DNA of 64,000 bases from Puffinus mauretanicus (taxonomy: Eukaryota; Chordata; Aves; Procellariiformes; Procellariidae). A program made the translations under genes and the position numbers. Of the stretch, positions 59,531 to 64,000 are shown in pieces (the stretch's first letter is position 1; each line of letters begins with the position of its first letter). The stretch is from assembly GCA_023333565.1 (NCBI GenBank), contig JAJKFH010001431.1, positions 558,001-622,000 of the forward strand, read 5' to 3'. Below the pieces are notes generated by a model, which ran no database searches, was not told where the DNA came from, and saw nothing but the letters and a program-made list of their open reading frames with translations.

Positions 59531-61123
59531 CTCGTTTTTTTAATTTTGAGTTTTAGGTGCTGATGTACGCGTAGCAATGGGTTACACACAGAGGGAATAC
59601 AGAGAGGCATGCACTACTCATTTGATGTAGCAGATATGGGTTATTATCATTCCTGTGCTAAGTAGATAATGAATTCAAAAAGAATGTTACAAAGGTGTTG
59701 CTGATGGTATCAGTGTTATAATGTGTTGCAACTATTGACTGATATAAAGAGACAGCCAAAGGTAGGCTGAAAAACAGGAGAATTATCAACTAACTTTCAG
59801 TAAGTAGGGGAGATACTCTCAGTCTCAGTAAAGAAATCCTTTGAATTTGGCTTCTAGTGAGGAGAGTTTCTGAGAACAGGAAATGTCGTAGAGAATAGCG
59901 TCATATGGGAAATTTCCAGTGTGAGTCAGCATGAAACTGTGCTTAGATGGGGCACGAGTTGTTCTGCAGGCTTTGAAACTAATGAAGCCAGGTGTCCTGC
60001 AGGCTTGCATCTGGGGCCGACTGACTTTGGTGTCTCTGAAAGTGTCAGTGCCTGCTGAACTCTTGGTGCAACAAGCATCTGTAGAAGACCTTTTCCATCC
60101 AAAGGAAGACCTCTTCTATATGGATCCTCTGATACCTAAATGATGATCTCATGCTGCAGCCTTTCCTTTAGCAGGGAATAAATTTTGGTTGCTCTCCCTT
60201 TTCCCTCTCCAGACATCTGTTTTTACAAAACTTGTAGGAACATAATTGTCTTTGAGAGCTCTGTCCCTCTACTCCACTTGGCTGACATCAGTCAGTAGGC
60301 TCAAAATTATTAGGGAAACCAGCCAGAGAAAATGATTGCCTAAGCCTCATTTCCTTAGGAAACTAGGCTAAAAAGTTAATATTAGCAATAATTCCTGAAT
60401 TGGAGCTGCCACTGGGGGAATGCAGTGTGGCACCAAAGCTGTGTACGCCAAAGCGCAGTCTGATGGGTCACTCCCATTGTGCTTTTGCTGTAAACTTTCT
60501 CCTGGGCCCTGTTAGCAAACAAACCTTCCTCCAGCTGCTGTGCGGGTGAATTGTCATAGCAGTGTCCTGAGCAGGGGGGAGTCAAAGCCTCTTCGCTCCT
60601 TGGCTTACCCACTGGTGTTTTTGGGATGTGGACCCCTACTCACCAGAAAGTGATGGAGACCACACATCCATTTAAGCTGGACATTCCCTGGCCTTCTGAA
60701 CATTTTGGACCTGCACTCAAATCAGCAGTTTGCAACGGGTTTCATCTCCTGTTACTGAGTAATTAATTTCCATGGCTAATTTTTTTTAAAAGTCTTTTAA
60801 AAGACCTACATGTTCTTCTCCACCTGAGTATATGAGTGTCAATTTGGTTTAATCTATCTATCTGCAGTCCTTAAATTGTTTTTGAATTTACTTTTTTAAA
60901 GTTTTACACTTTCTTTCTAGATAATTATTTTTGGATGTGCAATGTGAGAAATGTATTTTCTGCTGCAGTGGGTGGAAACCTGGGTCTCCATTGCTGCCTA
61001 GGGTCTGCATTTTTATCTGCACTGTGTCATTCATGGTACGTATCCTTCCTTTCCTCCTTCCCCTTTCTCAGAACAGTGCTTAAGAAATTGTATTTATCTT
61101 TGCAGAAAACTCATCTCTGTTTC

Positions 61124-61138
61124 AAAAAAAAAAAAAAA
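61124..61138. repeat. Poly-A tract
   Basis: A run of 15 A followed by GGAAAAAAC. No recognisable element adjoins. Confidence 0.85.
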
Positions 61139-61649
61139 GGAAAAAACACATTTCACAGCAGACTCTTCCTTCTTCATCACATATAGTCAGTGATAGTCAC
61201 CTCGCTGAGATCCATTCAACTCCCTGTGTGTTTTAAGAAGTTCTTTATATACTAAGAAAGGCATATGGCCAAAGCTGCTTGTGCTGAGATTTTTACAGTG
61301 TGAATATGAAGTGGGGCAATGGTATTGTAACTGCTTTCCAGCATGAGCTTATCTTCAATATTTTGTTTTATCCTGAGGCATTGACCTTTCTATTATTAGC
61401 CTCTCTGAAAGGAAGGAGTACAACCATGTCTTGTCTGTATCATCTTGTTTATGGTTTATATGTATGTGGCTCAAAGTTCTGCCAGAAACTTAGTGTCATT
61501 TTACTGCCTGGTTTTACATTCTGCCTGTGATGTACTAATTATCGGGGTGTGACAGAGCACTTATCTCCTATCATAAACCAGGGCTGTTATCCAGGAATGA
61601 AATTTTGTTCAAGTCATGAAAGGATGTAACAATATGAAATATTCTCTGA

Positions 61650-61715
61650 GGGCAATATTCTGATCCTGTTGACATTGATGGGAATGTTACTTTTGTCTTC
61701 ACTGTGAGAGCCACA
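61650..61715. repeat. Ancient amniote repeat tail-like segment
   Basis: The words CAATATTCTGATCCTGTTGA and 'cattgatgggaatgttactt' resemble the CAATCCTGCTCCCATTGACA and TCAATGGGAGTTTTGCC phrase found at the ends of old CR1/L2-like elements. It lies about 150 bp from a second such tail. Confidence 0.45.
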
Positions 61716-61865
61716 TAATGAAAGACAATGGCATTACAATGCCTCTTTTTATTTTTTTTTAAAGAAACATTTCCCCACAGTCCTGTGAGCACTGGGCAAT
61801 TGTATACCTCAGCTGAGTACCTGGTGCAGCACTAGCACAGGATATTTAGTATGCTAGAGAGCCAC

Positions 61866-61955
61866 AGTCTTTGTGGGTGTAAATCAGCATAGTTCCTTTC
61901 ACATCAGGGGCAGTGTACTGTTTTATATTATGGGGAAATCTTGCTCTCAGCTTCA
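61866..61955. repeat. Ancient amniote repeat tail-like segment
   Basis: 'gtgggtgtaaatcagcatag' and 'ttcctttcacatcaggggca' match the phrase CTGGTGTAAATCAGCATAGC and TCCATTGAAGTCAATGG that marks old amniote LINE tails. Together with the segment at 61650 this may be one broken element. Confidence 0.45.
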
Positions 61956-63057
61956 AGCTGCCATTTCCTTCCCCTTTCAGAACGGAAAAAGCAAAGAGAC
62001 TGCACTTTTGATCCATTCCTAGTAAGGGGAGGATGGGGGGGAAAGAAAGAAAACAATTTGGAGACTGTGTTGTAGTTTCCTAGTTCCCTGCTAGTAGCAC
62101 ATAGTTAATGCACGTGACTTAATGGGAATACACTTGCACTCAGACGCACTTGCCTACGGCAGAAGAGATAATGAAGTATTTCTGCTTATGCCGTCACAAG
62201 CCCTCACTTGAACAGCAGAAGTGCAGGTATAGACCAGATTCAAATCAAGAGCAAGGGTGAACCAAGTGCAGCCTCCAGCCTGGCCAGGGCTGCTCAATAC
62301 CGCTCTTGGAGATGCTGGGTGTTGTTCGATACTTATGCATTGTGTTAGAGCCTCACGCTGCTGTCAGTATCAGTATATTCACAGGCTGATGGCTATTTCT
62401 TCCTCCTCTGTGGAAGACATGATAAAATTTACGGACAAGTAAGAAAGTTGGTCTTTTTACCCAAACTCCAGCAGACTAGACAGTCCACAGTGTTTAGAAC
62501 ATGTGTGATATTATATTACAGATATTTCTGGTTGTAAGAGCAAAATTCAACCCTGAACTCATTTACATGATTAAAACGAAGCCAGAATGTCCCACTATAC
62601 TTTTATAGCACTGGAATGCAAATTTTGATTTACAGTTCCAACTCAGTTCCTTTTCTTACTGATATTCCCCCGCCTTTACCCTCCTCCTGAAAAAAAAAAG
62701 GCATTTGCCTCTTTTCCTTCTATCTTAAGCATCTCTTTCTGATCTTCTACAGCCTGAACCTTGACAATTTTGTAAGGAAATAGATGGTTCTTCTGTTCTA
62801 CATATCCCATAATTTATTGGCTTCTTGCACCTGTTAAATGCCACATTTCCTCCCTCTGGGAGCATGCCCTCATTCATGTAACCCTCCTTCCCCTGTAACT
62901 AGAGACAGAGATAAAGTTACAGGTGTCAGTGAAGCCACGACTGTCTCTTTGATCTTTCCTAGTTATTTTTTTTTATTGGAATGTTTCTTCCTAAGTGTTT
63001 TTCCTGTGTAACTTTACTTTCAAATAGAGGAGCATTTGTTTTGTTTTCAGTAAGCCT

Positions 63058-63140
63058 GGAGCCCCAATTCTGCTTGTGCACCAGTGAAAAATGGAAATGA
63101 TTCCCCTGATGTCAGCAGATCACGCTGAGTTAAACCTCTT
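63058..63140. repeat. Ancient amniote repeat tail-like segment
   Basis: 'ggagccccaattctgcttgt' and 'gcaccagtgaaaaatggaaa', then 'atcacgctgagttaaacctc', follow the order of the CCAATTCTGCTCTCACTTACACTGG-type repeat tail. Diverged; strand and family not decided. Confidence 0.35.
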
Positions 63141-63869
63141 CTACACAAAGAGTTCTGGTCTCCCTGTCATCTTGTTCAGAAACGAGATCCCTGTTTGTGA
63201 ATAACCCTTCAATGTGTGCTTCAAATCCAAATTTGAGAAAGCACTCAAATATTTTCTTAAATCAGGAATATAGAAAATATTCAGTTTTTTAACAGGACAA
63301 TTTAATGATAAAAAAATCACGTATATTAAAGGAAAAACAGATCCTTACTTATTTTCTGTGGAAGTGATATATATCCTTTGTCACGACTGGATCTCTTTTT
63401 AACTGATGTTCTGTAGTTGAAACAGAAGATGAAAGTATGAAGCGCACATTACTGGGGAGGCCATTTCCTAGTGCTGTTCAGGAGGCTGGACATAGTCACT
63501 GCTCGCTCTCTCCATCACTGAAATGCAAGCAGTTGGGCTCACCTCTGTGCCTTCCAGCCCAGACATTCAGACACTTTAGTAGTAATAAATCCTAAAAAGC
63601 GCATTCTAAAAACTAATGCTATTAGCCAAGACAGGCATTTCACACAGCTTGAGCTGGGCATCTGACCTGACCACTTTCATTTTTGATGCCGATCTTCCTT
63701 TCTCCCTCTGGTTCTTCTGTCCTTGCAACAAGACGCTGCTGCCTGTGTAAAATGGCAGGAGACTGTCCGCGTTTCTGAAATAAATCATGACCTGTGAGGT
63801 TTTCAAAAACCCTGAAAACATTTCTGCATACACCCTTTTTTCCTTCTTGGTAATGCTTTCCCTTTCTTT

Positions 63870-64000
63870 CCACGTCAGAGCATTCGCTTTGGGGCAGAGC
63901 CCAGACCATTTCTTTCGGGCTTTCTTTTGCTGCAGCTAGCGACGCCTTTTACTCCCTGCCCTGCTTAAACGCCCCGGACGGCACTGCAGGCCCGGCACAA
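63870..64000. other. GC rise at the right edge
   Basis: G+C and CpG climb over the last 130 bases (GCTAGCGACGCC, AACGCCCCGGACGGC). This looks like the left shoulder of a CpG island or GC-rich element that continues outside the window. Nothing more can be said from the visible part. Confidence 0.4.

Larger units (their letters stand above)
57985..61640. other. AT-rich unique DNA, nothing firmly assigned
   Basis: AT-rich DNA with one ancient tail at 59.47 kb and an A tract at 61.12 kb. No frame exceeds about 110 codons and none has a domain. Confidence 0.55.

Noticed and set aside
1..64000. CRISPR arrays, operons, phage or plasmid features
   Set aside because: No regularly spaced repeats, no ribosome-binding-site-linked gene strings; repeats and composition are vertebrate.

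Overview
This 64 kb window looks like nuclear DNA from an amniote vertebrate, most likely a bird or another sauropsid. Base composition is mixed and moderately AT-rich, CpG is depleted outside a few islands, and introns or desert-like sequence run for tens of kilobases. The recognisable repeats are vertebrate ones: an old CR1/L3-clade LINE on the minus strand, several MIR-like CORE-SINE relics, and short tails of ancient amniote LINEs. No dense young repeats are visible, which argues against a mammal and fits the lean bird genome. The species call is inference; the vertebrate call is well supported.

I can support no complete protein-coding gene. The longest open frames (up to about 214 codons) have shadow frames, no recognisable domain and no exon structure, as expected by chance in this much DNA. 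The window is therefore best read as intergenic desert or a very large intron. Its visible content falls into four layers: (1) old transposon relics, mainly the LINE at about 48.2-50.2 kb and MIR-like pieces near 5.3, 15.3, 31.1 and 54.4 kb, with LINE/SINE tails near 47.6, 55.4, 56.1, 59.5, 61.7, 61.9 and 63.1 kb; (2) AT-rich, repeat-free blocks loaded with homeodomain, POU and SOX/TCF-like words that look like conserved non-coding (enhancer) elements, at about 6.1-6.6, 8.7-9.6, 9.7-10.2, 11.0-11.3, 18.4-18.7, 26.8-28.4, 36.9-37.2, 42.2-42.7, 45.0-45.3, 51.7-52.0 and 57.6-58.0 kb; (3) GC/CpG-rich islands at about 18.8-20.1, 43.4-43.8 and 53.6-53.9 kb and at the right edge; (4) low-complexity tracts (poly-T, poly-A, polypurine and polypyrimidine, poly-C).

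Layout: 0-18 kb is mostly unique DNA with several enhancer-like blocks. At 18.8-20.1 kb there is a CpG-rich domain with one splice-flanked candidate micro-exon. From 20-26.8 kb the DNA is unremarkable apart from two open minus-strand frames with protein-like composition. The 26.8-28.5 kb stretch is the most enhancer-like of the window. From 28.5-43 kb the DNA is mostly unique, with one MIR relic, small tandem duplications and a CpG-retaining open stretch at 40.56 kb. At 43.4 kb there is a compact CpG island followed by a strong splice acceptor. The CR1/L3 LINE lies near 49 kb, and 51-64 kb is AT-rich with ancient repeat tails, rising in GC at the right edge. If the conserved blocks are real, the likeliest role of the region is long-range regulation of a developmental gene outside the window, which I cannot name from this sequence.
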